Shown one piece after another: positions 7,943 through 15,708 of a stretch of 27,810 bases of DNA; positions within the stretch are counted from its first letter, which is position 1, and the number at the start of each line of letters is the position of its first letter. Under the pieces are notes generated by a model. The model worked only from the letters and a program-made list of their open reading frames with translations, ran no database searches and had not been told where the DNA came from. This DNA is from Mariprofundus sp. (GTDB taxonomy: Bacteria; Pseudomonadota; Zetaproteobacteria; Mariprofundales; Mariprofundaceae). A program made the translations under genes and the position numbers. The stretch lies in NCBI GenBank assembly GCA_030951095.1, contig JAUZQI010000051.1, positions 1-27,810 of the forward strand. Direction: 5' to 3'.

Positions 7943-10099
7943 ATGGGGGAAAATAAGCCCTTGATACTTTCGAAACTCCACAGCGCGTTTATGGCGATGT
8001 CAGAAAAGCCTGATGTGGCTGATATGCTTGCCTCGTTGCTTTCCAGCGTCAGGGAGTTAACCGGCGCAGATGGTGCAACTGCATACTTGCTGGATAGCAA
8101 GAATCGGCTGTATTTTTTTGTAATACAGAATAGCAGCTTGAATTTGTTCAGTGAAAAAACACCTGAAATACTTGACCGTTTAAAGAACATTCCTTTATTT
8201 GCAGCATCCGGCCAGATTAATGAGGGGAGCGTCGCGGCCGTTGCAGCAGCAAAAAATAAATCCATCAATATAAGTGATATCTATAGTTCAGAGGAGTTCA
8301 ATTCCTTAGGCGCTAAAAATTTCGATGAAAAAATGCACTACAAAACCAAGTCAATGCTTGTCGTGCCCATGTCGAATCAGCAACAGGAGGTAGTAGGCGT
8401 CCTGCAGCTTATCAACCATATTGATTCCCGTAGTGGACAGGCTGATGCATTCACGTCATCCGATGTGTGTATCGTGGAGATACTGGCCAAACAGGCCGCC
8501 ATACATGTAGAGAATCACGGTGTGCAGCGTCAAAATAATACGCTGATGGATCATATGACGCGAATATCAAAGATCGGTGTTGCGTTATCTTCCGAACATA
8601 ATATTGAACGATTGCTGGAATATATCCTGGATCATGCCAAAGAACTGACAGGCGCTGATGGTGGAACCCTATATCTATATGAGGATGGAAAGTTAAACTT
8701 TGAAGTGATGCGCACGGACTCTCTGAACATCCATGTAAGTAATGCGGAAGGTAACTTGGCAAACCTGCAACCCATTGAGATGTATGCAAAGAATGGCCAG
8801 TCCAATGACCATATTGTCGCTGCCAATGCGGCAGTTTATGAGCGGACGATCAATATTCCGAATGTTTACAGTAACAAAGAGTTCAATTTTACCAAAGTGA
8901 AATCATTTGACCGGAAAAATGGGTATTGCACGAGATCCATGCTCACGGTGCCTTTGATCAATCAACAGGCCGAACTGGTCGGCGTCTTGCAACTGATCAA
9001 TGCGACTGATCTAGCAACGAATGAAATAGAAGATTTTTCTGCGCTCAGTCAGGAGTTGTCCGAGACTTTGGCTTCTCTCGCTGCTGTAGCTATTACCAAT
9101 AACCGGCTTACGAATGAATTGCAGGTATTGATTGAGTCCTTTATCGAAGTAATCTCAAAGGCGATCGATGAAAAATCTGCCTACACAGGCGGACATTGTC
9201 GGCGCGTGCCAGAGCTTTCTTTGTTGTTGGCCCATGCTGTCAGTGATCACGATTCAGGTGAGTTGGCTAATTTCAAATTAACCGCTGAAACCATGTATGA
9301 AATGAAGATTGCTGCCATGCTTCATGATTGCGGAAAAATAACCACGCCTGTCCATATTGTGGATAAGGCGACCAAGCTGGAAAAAATATTTGATCGCATC
9401 GAGCTGATCGCACTTCGTTATGAAATTTTACGCAGAGATGAAGTGATCCAGTATCTGAAGGGACAATCCGGATTGTCTGATGAGATAATTCATGCGGCGA
9501 TTCAGCATCAATGGGCAGAGTTGGCGAAGGAGGTGGCTTTTCTCCGTTCAAGCAATGCGGGTGGCGAGTTTATGGCCCCTGATAGGCAGGAACGAGTGCG
9601 TTCTATTGCAAAAACACGGGGGTGGACAGATGCCGAAGGCAAAGTGTATCCCATACTGAATAAAGATGAAGTCTATAATCTCAATATAGCCAAAGGAACC
9701 CTGAATAAAGAAGACCGCGATATTATCAATTATCATATCATCGCTACCATCAATATGCTCGAGGCATTGCCGTTCCCCAAACACTTGAGAAATGTAGCAG
9801 AGATTGCAGGTGGTCATCATGAACGTATGGATGGAAAAGGATATCCGAAGGGGCTGACCCGGGATCAGATGTCTGTGCAGGCCAGAGTTATGGGAATTGC
9901 CGATATTTTTGAGGCACTTACTGCCTGTGATCGACCATACAGGAAGGCTATGCCGCTTTCACAGGCCATGTCGATTATGGAAAAGATGAAAGAAGAAGGG
10001 CATATCGATCCGGAACTGTTTGAAATCTTTAAGCAGCATAGGATACATATTCATTATGGTCGTAAATATTTACATGAAGATCAGATGGATATTGAATAA
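7943..10099 (+). CDS. Tandem-GAF HD-GYP protein, predicted cyclic-di-GMP phosphodiesterase
   Basis: This is a 718-residue cytoplasmic signalling protein with no membrane segment. GAF domain 1 (about residues 22-180) and GAF domain 2 (about 216-380) are clearly a duplication: TGADGATAYLL matches TGADGGTLYLY about 196 residues later, and each ends with VVGVLQLIN or LVGVLQLIN. The C-terminal HD-GYP domain has HDCGK (His461, Asp462, Lys465), then HHERMDGKGYPKGL (His625 to Leu638), and ADIFEALTACDRPYR. All key metal and GYP residues are kept, so hydrolysis of c-di-GMP is expected. HD and HHE are about 164 residues apart, roughly 100 more than in compact HD-GYP proteins such as RpfG. A good Shine-Dalgarno (AGGGAG) precedes the ATG. 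The ligand of the GAF domains is unknown. It is not in an operon with leuC: a mobile-element remnant separates them. Confidence 0.93.
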   Translation: MGENKPLILSKLHSAFMAMSEKPDVADMLASLLSSVRELTGADGATAYLLDSKNRLYFFVIQNSSLNLFSEKTPEILDRLKNIPLFAASGQINEGSVAAVAAAKNKSINISDIYSSEEFNSLGAKNFDEKMHYKTKSMLVVPMSNQQQEVVGVLQLINHIDSRSGQADAFTSSDVCIVEILAKQAAIHVENHGVQRQNNTLMDHMTRISKIGVALSSEHNIERLLEYILDHAKELTGADGGTLYLYEDGKLNFEVMRTDSLNIHVSNAEGNLANLQPIEMYAKNGQSNDHIVAANAAVYERTINIPNVYSNKEFNFTKVKSFDRKNGYCTRSMLTVPLINQQAELVGVLQLINATDLATNEIEDFSALSQELSETLASLAAVAITNNRLTNELQVLIESFIEVISKAIDEKSAYTGGHCRRVPELSLLLAHAVSDHDSGELANFKLTAETMYEMKIAAMLHDCGKITTPVHIVDKATKLEKIFDRIELIALRYEILRRDEVIQYLKGQSGLSDEIIHAAIQHQWAELAKEVAFLRSSNAGGEFMAPDRQERVRSIAKTRGWTDAEGKVYPILNKDEVYNLNIAKGTLNKEDRDIINYHIIATINMLEALPFPKHLRNVAEIAGGHHERMDGKGYPKGLTRDQMSVQARVMGIADIFEALTACDRPYRKAMPLSQAMSIMEKMKEEGHIDPELFEIFKQHRIHIHYGRKYLHEDQMDIE

Positions 10100-10153
10100 T
10101 TTCAGGAAATGCTGATCAATTGCATCCGGCATTCACAAAATCAAGTCTTATGT

Positions 10154-10171
10154 GAGCCACTTGCAAAAGTC
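10154..10171 (+). repeat. Left terminal inverted repeat of the MITE-like element
   Basis: This 18-base arm, GAGCCACTTGCAAAAGTC, is the exact reverse complement of 10296-10313. It is preceded by ATGT, the left copy of the putative target duplication. Confidence 0.8.
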
Positions 10172-10295
10172 GTGAACGGCGATTTACTTCCCCATTCCGG
10201 AGCACTACGCACTGGGGTTTCTGAGAATGGAACCACCACGCTCTTCATTCCATTCCAAAAATTCACTCGAAATGGGATTGCAACTCATCCACTCA

Positions 10296-10313
10296 GACTT
10301 TTGCAAGTGGCTC
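10296..10313 (-). repeat. Right terminal inverted repeat of the MITE-like element
   Basis: GACTTTTGCAAGTGGCTC is the exact reverse complement of the left arm. It is followed by ATGT (10314-10317), the right copy of the putative target duplication. Confidence 0.8.
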
Positions 10314-10409
10314 ATGTGTTTTAATGTTTCGCGGGATTGATGTGTAAATTCGCCTCAAACCTGGGAAATGGGTACACTGCCGCCACTTTGAATGGCAAGG
10401 CAGGACTTC

Positions 10410-11816
10410 ATGAAAGCAAAAACATTATTCGATAAGATATGGGGACAGCATATCGTCAAAGAAAACGACGATGGTTCAGTGCTGCTTTATATCGATCGTC
10501 ATCTGGTGCATGAGGTGACCAGTCCGCAGGCTTTTGAAGGCTTGAGATTGGCCGGTCGTAAACCATGGCGAGTGAATGCTTCTGTGGCTACACCCGATCA
10601 TAATGTGCCAACGACAGAACGTGATAAAGGTATTACTGACCCGGTGTCACGTACTCAGGTTGAAACGCTGGATTCCAATTGTGAGGAGTTTGGCATCACC
10701 GAATTTGGTTTGGATGATATCCGTCAGGGAGTGGTGCATGTGATGGGGCCTGAGCAGGGATTGATTCTGCCAGGGATGACTGTGGTTTGTGGCGATTCAC
10801 ATACATCGACGCATGGTGCATTCGGTTCCATTGCCATGGGTATTGGAACCTCTGAAGTGGAGCACGTGTTGGCCACCCAGTGCCTGATTCAGAAAAAACC
10901 GAAAGTGATGCGCATCAATGTAAACGGTGCCCGCCCCAATGGGATCACCGGCAAAGATATCGCCCTGTTTATTATCGGCAAGGTCGGCACGGCGGGCGGC
11001 ACGGGGTATGCGCTGGAGTTCGCCGGCGAAGCCATTAGATCGCTCTCCATGGAAGGGCGAATGACGCTGTGCAATATGGCCATTGAAGCGGGTGCACGCT
11101 GCGGGATGATCGCGGTAGATGATGTCACAATTGATTATGTGAATGGCCGTCCCTATGCCCCGAGTGGCGAAATTTGGGAACAGGCTGAAGCAGCATGGCG
11201 TCAATTGCATTCTGATGATCATGCCAACTTTGATAAAGAGCTAAACTTTCAGGCGAAGGATATTGTTCCACAGGTGAGCTGGGGCACCAGTCCTGAAATG
11301 GAATTGCCAATCACTGAATCAGTACCGGATCCACTGGATGCCAGGGATGAAGTACAGCGCGAAGGCTGGAGTCGGGCTTTGCAATATATGGGGCTTCAGG
11401 CGGGAACGCCGTTGCAGGATATCAATATCGACAAAGTATTTATCGGCTCCTGCACCAATGGCCGCATTGAAGATTTTCGTGAAGCGGCGGCGATGGTGAA
11501 GGGCAAGCACGTGGCGAAAAACGTGAAACTCGCACTGGCAGTGCCGGGCTCCGGTTTGGTCAAGCAGCAGGCGGAAACCGAAGGGCTGGATACTATTTTT
11601 CGTGAAGCCGGATTTGAATGGCGTGAACCGGGTTGTTCAATGTGTTTGGCCATGAATGCTGACAGATTAGAGCCAAGGGAGCGTTGTGCTTCAACCAGTA
11701 ATCGCAACTTTGAAGGTCGCCAGGGTATGGGGGGGCGAACACACCTGGTTAGTCCGGCCATGGCTGCTGCTGCGGCAATCGCCGGCCATTTTGTTGATAT
11801 CAGAGACTGGCATTAA
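10410..11816 (+). CDS. leuC: 3-isopropylmalate dehydratase large subunit
   Basis: LeuC and LeuD together isomerise 2-isopropylmalate to 3-isopropylmalate in leucine synthesis, using a [4Fe-4S] cluster. The 468-residue protein has the N-terminal [36 protein letters not shown], and the three cluster cysteines: Cys348 in FIGSCTNGR and Cys409/Cys412 in GCSMCLAMN. The C-terminal end has [11 protein letters not shown] start at the ATG at 10410, since family members begin MxxKTLxxKIW and an AGGA lies just before it. An in-frame ATG at 10392 would add six residues without a ribosome site. leuD follows after 77 bases; leuA and leuB are not in this window. Confidence 0.97.
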   Translation: MKAKTLFDKIWGQHIVKENDDGSVLLYIDRHLVHEVTSPQAFEGLRLAGRKPWRVNASVATPDHNVPTTERDKGITDPVSRTQVETLDSNCEEFGITEFGLDDIRQGVVHVMGPEQGLILPGMTVVCGDSHTSTHGAFGSIAMGIGTSEVEHVLATQCLIQKKPKVMRINVNGARPNGITGKDIALFIIGKVGTAGGTGYALEFAGEAIRSLSMEGRMTLCNMAIEAGARCGMIAVDDVTIDYVNGRPYAPSGEIWEQAEAAWRQLHSDDHANFDKELNFQAKDIVPQVSWGTSPEMELPITESVPDPLDARDEVQREGWSRALQYMGLQAGTPLQDINIDKVFIGSCTNGRIEDFREAAAMVKGKHVAKNVKLALAVPGSGLVKQQAETEGLDTIFREAGFEWREPGCSMCLAMNADRLEPRERCASTSNRNFEGRQGMGGRTHLVSPAMAAAAAIAGHFVDIRDWH

Positions 11817-11893
11817 TCAAATTGACTAGACATACCGCACAAAAGCACCTGTTGTTGTAACCATGAATGCGGGTGGAGAAACGAGGTTTTAAT

Positions 11894-12529
11894 ATGCAGG
11901 CATTTACAAAACTGAACGGGTTGGTGGCTCCAATGGATCGAGCCAATGTCGACACGGATGCAATTATTCCCAAGCAGTTCCTGAAAAGCATCAAACGCAC
12001 TGGCTATGGCCCGTTTTTGTTTGATGAATGGCGCTATGAGGATCATGGCGAGCCGGGCATGGATTGTACCAACCGCCCCAAACGGGCTGATTTCGTGTTA
12101 AACAAGCAGCGTTATCAAGGTGCAGAAATTCTGTTGGCGCGAGAAAATTTTGGTTGTGGATCATCGCGTGAGCATGCGCCATGGGCAATTCTCGATTTCG
12201 GGTTCAGCTGTGTTATTGCACCGAGTTTTGCGGACATCTTTTTCAATAACTGTTTTAAAAACGGTATCCTTCCAATTGTACTGGATGATCTGGTCATGGA
12301 TCAGCTGTTCAAGGCATGTGTCAAACATGAGGGTTACAGGCTGGATGTTGATTTGGAACAGCAGACTGTTACCACACCGGGCGGCGAGAGTTTTCACTTT
12401 GAAGTTGATACATTCCGTAAACACTGCCTGCTGAATGGCCTGGATGACATTGCTCTGACGCTTACGCAAACCGATGTGATATGCAGCTATGAAAATGAGC
12501 GCCGCAAAAGCGCATCCTGGCTGTTTTGA
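11894..12529 (+). CDS. leuD: 3-isopropylmalate dehydratase small subunit
   Basis: This is the swivelling small subunit of isopropylmalate isomerase. The 211-residue protein has the N-terminal [22 protein letters not shown], then the substrate-binding loop [16 protein letters not shown]. Next come [17 protein letters not shown] and the C-terminal [14 protein letters not shown]. Length is normal (E. coli 201). GAGG lies 9 bases before the ATG at 11894; an upstream in-frame ATG at 11867 would add nine residues not seen in the family. It is co-transcribed with leuC. It converges on the RDD gene with 43 bases between stops, where I see no strong hairpin. Confidence 0.96.
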   Translation: MQAFTKLNGLVAPMDRANVDTDAIIPKQFLKSIKRTGYGPFLFDEWRYEDHGEPGMDCTNRPKRADFVLNKQRYQGAEILLARENFGCGSSREHAPWAILDFGFSCVIAPSFADIFFNNCFKNGILPIVLDDLVMDQLFKACVKHEGYRLDVDLEQQTVTTPGGESFHFEVDTFRKHCLLNGLDDIALTLTQTDVICSYENERRKSASWLF

Positions 12530-12572
12530 TAGCTAACCGCTGTGTGGTAACCAAAAGGATTCGTTTTACGCG

Positions 12573-13073
12573 CTATTCAGAAATCTTATAAACGCCAGTG
12601 CCTGAAATCAGGTCGTGCAGCGTCAACCTGTCTGTGCTGAGCGCCATTACCAACAAGCTGAGTGCGGGTATGGTTGAAGCAATAAAAAAGAGAAAATGTC
12701 CGGTGTCTTTTGTGATGATATACCACACTGTCATCCCCAGCGACAGCCATGTGATGATGAGTCCGGCAAAGCGTGCCGAGGCAGCAGCCCATGTGAGTGG
12801 GCCTCCGGTTTCGTTCATCACAACCATTAGTTTCCATGGGCGCATGCCGGTTGTGGAACCGCCCTTTACCCAGAAACCGACAAAGTAGGCAAAAGCAATC
12901 ACCAATAACAATGCACCTTTGAGCCATTGTGGTGCATTGCCCATGTTCTGTTCAACTACAGTCAGTGGAATAAATGCAAGGAAGCACAGGCCAAACAGAA
13001 TGAGGCCATCATAAGCGCTGGCCAATATACGAATCAGTATTCCCGCTTTTACCCCTTGTAGGCGTTTGCCCAT
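12573..13073 (-). CDS. RDD-family membrane protein
   Basis: This 166-residue integral membrane protein has three to four hydrophobic segments and the RDD family layout. The first helix has Arg and Asp in RILASAYDGLILFG; the middle has the charged WVKGGSTTGMRPWKLMVV loop; the last part has TDRLTLHDLISGTGVY. The family is widespread and mostly uncharacterised; some members are linked to ion transport. I start at the ATG at 13073, which has GGGGGA at the right distance; a TTG at 13085 is also open. The start lies inside the end of znuB (25-base overlap), so it is the last gene of the zinc-uptake operon and probably translationally coupled. Confidence 0.85.
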   Translation of the reverse strand: MGKRLQGVKAGILIRILASAYDGLILFGLCFLAFIPLTVVEQNMGNAPQWLKGALLLVIAFAYFVGFWVKGGSTTGMRPWKLMVVMNETGGPLTWAAASARFAGLIITWLSLGMTVWYIITKDTGHFLFFIASTIPALSLLVMALSTDRLTLHDLISGTGVYKISE

Positions 13074-13885
13074 GATTTCCCCCAATTCAACCCCCAGCTA
13101 ATAACAAACAGTGCGCATAGTGCCAGCACAACGGTTGCACCGGAAGGCCATTCATAAGTATAAGACCATATGAGTCCAGTGACCGTGCCGAGTAGTGAAA
13201 ACAATACAGATAATAGCCACAGACTGAACAGGGAGCGCCCCCAGAACCATGCGCAGGCAGCGGGAAGAATCATCAGGCCTGCGGTAAGCACAATACCCGC
13301 CAGTTTGACGCACAGGATCACCGTCAACCCAACCAGCCCGTATAGTAATAATCTAAGTGTCGATACCGGCAGACCGGATGCATCGGCAGTGACAGCATCG
13401 AAGGCAATACTCCACCAGGCGCGTGCAGCCAGAAAAAACAATGCCGGAATAAGGCCGGACATCAGGTATAGCCACTTCAGATCAACCGGTGAAATGGTCA
13501 GAATATTACCAAAAAGCAATCCGAATAAGTCCACTTCAGCACTGTTTGCTGTTGAAATCAGCAGTACACCCAGTGCCATACTGCCAGCGAACAGCATACC
13601 GGTACCCGCATCGTCGGAAATCCCTTTCTTTCTTGGCATCAGTGCAAGTAATAACGCAATGAAAACAGCAAATACGGTAGCTGTGGGCAATAGAGGTAGT
13701 GACAGTGTGACAGCGAGCCCAAGTCCGGCCAGCGATGCGTGTGATACGCCAACCGTTAAAAATGATAGCCGATGCGCCATGACCATCACTGACATGGAAG
13801 CAGTAACAATGGCAATGAGTACAGCGGGGAGCAGCGCTTCTCGCATCACCGGGCTGGCCAGAAATTCAAAAATTAGATCACTCAT
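13049..13885 (-). CDS. znuB: Zinc ABC transporter, membrane permease
   Basis: This is the membrane permease of the high-affinity zinc importer (ABC-3 family). The 278-residue protein has about eight hydrophobic helices. Family marks are MAHRLSFLTVGVSHASLAG near residue 35, LLFGNILTISPVDL in the centre, and the C-terminal KLAGIVLTAGLMILPAA, which holds the coupling region. I start at the ATG at 13885, giving MSDLIFEFLASP. The start overlaps the znuC stop in ATGAGTGA, so translation is coupled. Longer upstream frames run into znuC and have no family support. An Mn/Fe substrate is possible for this family, but the histidine-rich partners favour zinc. Confidence 0.93.
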   Translation of the reverse strand: MSDLIFEFLASPVMREALLPAVLIAIVTASMSVMVMAHRLSFLTVGVSHASLAGLGLAVTLSLPLLPTATVFAVFIALLLALMPRKKGISDDAGTGMLFAGSMALGVLLISTANSAEVDLFGLLFGNILTISPVDLKWLYLMSGLIPALFFLAARAWWSIAFDAVTADASGLPVSTLRLLLYGLVGLTVILCVKLAGIVLTAGLMILPAACAWFWGRSLFSLWLLSVLFSLLGTVTGLIWSYTYEWPSGATVVLALCALFVISWGLNWGKSWANAYKG

Positions 13886-14687
13886 GTTGATGACCATGTG
13901 CATGGTCAGGCTCACTGGTAGGACTGCAGCCAATACAGTGTGCATCATGAGCCATGATATGGATATGATCGCCATACATGGCGCGCCATACATCTTCCGG
14001 GATATCTTCACCTTTCATGGCATGGTGGTGGATCTTCCTGTTCAGGCAAGCGACAGAGTCCACATGCGAACTGATGGCGGCAATATCGTGTTCAACCATA
14101 ATTACGCTCATGCCTGTGTCATCGCACAATTTGCGTAGTAACTGGAATAACTTTGCCTGACGCACGCTATCCAGTGCTGCCGATGGTTCATCCAGCAGGA
14201 GCAGGCGCGGTTTGCGCACCAGTGCGCGAGCCAACCGGGCACGCTGCCGCTGACCGCCGGAAAGTTGACGGAAATCGGCATTGGTGAGGTACTCCATATC
14301 GACATATTGCAATGCTTTCCGAACAGCTTCGTTCTGATTTCCCCGGCGCCAGGGGGTGGCATAGTTAGCCAAACCCATGGCAACAACATCGTGAACACGC
14401 ATGGGTAGTCGCGGGGCATGGTCGTGCAGCTGATGCAGAAAACCAATCTGCCTAAGAAGTTTGTGCCGACTAAAACGGGTGAGGCAACGGCCAAATAAAT
14501 CGATATGACCACTGTTCGGTGGCGTTAATCCTGCTATGATATTCAATAGCGTGCTTTTGCCGGCACCGTTGGGGCCAACAATGCCAAGGAAGTGCCCTGC
14601 TTCCAATTCCAGACTGATACCATCCAGGATTGGTTTATTCACCGGGCCGAAGCTGAGGTGACTTATTTGAACAACGGGGACGGTCAT
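13878..14687 (-). CDS. znuC: Zinc ABC transporter, ATP-binding protein
   Basis: This 269-residue ATPase drives ZnuB. It has Walker A GPNGAGKST (residues 38-46), Q-loop Gln at about 86, signature LSGGQ (142-146), Walker B LLLLDEP (162-168) and the switch His in VEHD. The C-terminal tail beyond the ATPase core is rich in His and Cys (HCIGC and HAHGHQHE, about 247-269), a likely metal-sensing or metal-buffering tail also seen in some ZnuC proteins. Its ATG overlaps the znuA stop by 4 bases and its stop overlaps the znuB start by 8, so the three genes form one coupled unit. Confidence 0.95.
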   Translation of the reverse strand: MTVPVVQISHLSFGPVNKPILDGISLELEAGHFLGIVGPNGAGKSTLLNIIAGLTPPNSGHIDLFGRCLTRFSRHKLLRQIGFLHQLHDHAPRLPMRVHDVVAMGLANYATPWRRGNQNEAVRKALQYVDMEYLTNADFRQLSGGQRQRARLARALVRKPRLLLLDEPSAALDSVRQAKLFQLLRKLCDDTGMSVIMVEHDIAAISSHVDSVACLNRKIHHHAMKGEDIPEDVWRAMYGDHIHIMAHDAHCIGCSPTSEPDHAHGHQHE

Positions 14688-15511
14688 GGCCGGGCCTGTT
14701 CAGACATGGTTCTAATCTGTGCGATATTTTGGAGCATGAGTTGCGGCCAGGGCAGTCCACAATCACCCAGAGCATTCAATGTGATACGATGAGGGCGGTG
14801 AGCCGAATGCCGTGCCAGCCAGTCCAGCGCCCGATTACTATGGTTACTATCTGCTAACAACCATGCATCAGGGTGCTGATTAAGTGTAGCCAGTGCATGT
14901 TCAAGTTTATGTGGGCCATGCTCATGGCCATGATGAGTAGATTCGAGTACAGCGAAAACCGGCACATCCATGCTCTGCATTAAGCCACGCCAGGCAGGAT
15001 GCTGCATCAATATACCGGACACTTTTGCCGCTGACAAAGCCTCATGCCATGCTTGTTCAATATCGCGAGTTTGCTTAAGTGCTTGATGCAGTGATGCGGT
15101 AATGGCTTGTTCCTGTTCAGGATGCAGTCGGGTTAGCGCGTTGCCAATCAGAGGGAGGGCCGTACGTACAGTTTGAGGGTTGAGCCAGCCATGACCGGTG
15201 GCTGGCCAGAGATTCAGGGTATGGGCGTGGCTTGGCGGTAATGGCCAGCCTCCATCGTCAAAAGATGCTCGAATTAGCAGCTGTGTTCGGCTCAACGCTT
15301 CGATTCTGCGGGGTGTGAGTTGGAAATGATGAGGATCGGCACCGGCTGGCAACAGGCATATCACCTGCATCTGTTTATCAAGCATGGACACGAGACCGGC
15401 CAACGGTGGTAGTGTGACAGCAATTTCAGTGGCTGAAACACAAAAGGGTGCTGACATAGTCACAGCGACAGCCATGATCAGTTGTCCGATATTGTGAAAA
15501 ATCATACGCAT
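14684..15511 (-). CDS. znuA: Zinc ABC transporter, periplasmic zinc-binding protein
   Basis: This exported solute-binding protein (cluster A-I) captures Zn2+ for ZnuBC. With the start at 15511 it has 275 residues and a signal peptide ending about residue 28. Likely metal ligands are His61 or His62 in GADPHHFQLTP, His107 in GHGWLNP and His171 in LMQHPAW. A His cluster, THHGHEHGPH (192-201), lies after the third ligand. In most ZnuA proteins the His-rich loop lies between the first and second ligands, so its position here is unusual. An ATG at 15547 gives 12 more residues but a worse signal peptide, and its only GGAG is too far away. It is the first gene of znuACB-RDD. Confidence 0.92.
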   Translation of the reverse strand: MRMIFHNIGQLIMAVAVTMSAPFCVSATEIAVTLPPLAGLVSMLDKQMQVICLLPAGADPHHFQLTPRRIEALSRTQLLIRASFDDGGWPLPPSHAHTLNLWPATGHGWLNPQTVRTALPLIGNALTRLHPEQEQAITASLHQALKQTRDIEQAWHEALSAAKVSGILMQHPAWRGLMQSMDVPVFAVLESTHHGHEHGPHKLEHALATLNQHPDAWLLADSNHSNRALDWLARHSAHRPHRITLNALGDCGLPWPQLMLQNIAQIRTMSEQARP

Positions 15512-15708
15512 AGATCCGTATGCTAACATTTCACAGAAAAAGTCCATCTACGTATTTGTCTCACTGCTCCATTTGTTTTGGTTTCAGCATCGTGAGTGAT
15601 AAAATTCTGGTGTATGTATATGTTAATCTGCCCTGTTACCCATTTGACGAAATTTAGCATGCAGCGAAACTTGATTAACAGTCCAGTTATAGGGAAACTT
15701 TCAGTCTT
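15512..15708. promoter_or_regulatory. Divergent promoter region znuA / unknown 752-residue gene
   Basis: This 197-base AT-rich region has two features. TAACATTTC at 15524-15532, read on the minus strand as GAAATGTTA, equals one half of the gammaproteobacterial Zur box and lies just before the chosen znuA start; the other half is missing. TGTTAATC at 15621-15628 and GATTAACA at 15673-15680 form an 8-bp inverted pair 44 bases apart. Neither is a full known operator. Zinc control of znuA by a Zur-type regulator is expected from the family but not shown here. Confidence 0.3.

Larger units (their letters stand above)
10154..10313. mobile_element. MITE-like element, 160 bp, non-autonomous
   Basis: Perfect 18-bp terminal inverted repeats (GAGCCACTTGCAAAAGTC at 10154-10171 and its reverse complement at 10296-10313) bound a 160-bp segment. 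ATGT flanks it on both sides (10150-10153 and 10314-10317), as expected for a 4-bp target-site duplication. The interior encodes no transposase. A 71-codon plus-strand frame crosses it but has no recognisable content. This is the structure of a miniature inverted-repeat element, or of an insertion sequence reduced to its ends. I cannot name the parent family from the ends with confidence. It sits between the HD-GYP gene stop and leuC. Confidence 0.75.
10100..10409. other. Intergenic region HD-GYP to leuC
   Basis: These 310 gene-free bases hold the MITE-like element (10154-10313) in the middle. The 54 bases before it show nothing distinct. The 96 bases after it must contain, or the element must supply, the leuC promoter. 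I find no convincing -35/-10 pair there. No leader peptide rich in leucine codons, the classical leu attenuator, is visible. Confidence 0.5.

Noticed and set aside
10109..10324. 71-codon frame crossing the MITE-like element
   Set aside because: It spans both terminal inverted repeats and the flanks, so it is not a transposase remnant that I can recognise and not a normal gene.
10315..10409. leu operon attenuator or leader peptide before leuC
   Set aside because: No short frame with clustered leucine codons and no terminator-antiterminator pair is visible.
12530..12572. Possible bidirectional terminator between leuD and the RDD gene
   Set aside because: Only very short pairings (ACC/GGT) and no proper T-run next to a stem; not enough to call.
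13170..14138. Long plus-strand open frame of 322 codons opposite znuB
   Set aside because: It lies fully antisense to znuB and the end of znuC, which have clear family motifs and overlapping starts and stops. Its composition (Ser, Thr, Arg, Asn rich, no motif) is typical of an antisense shadow.
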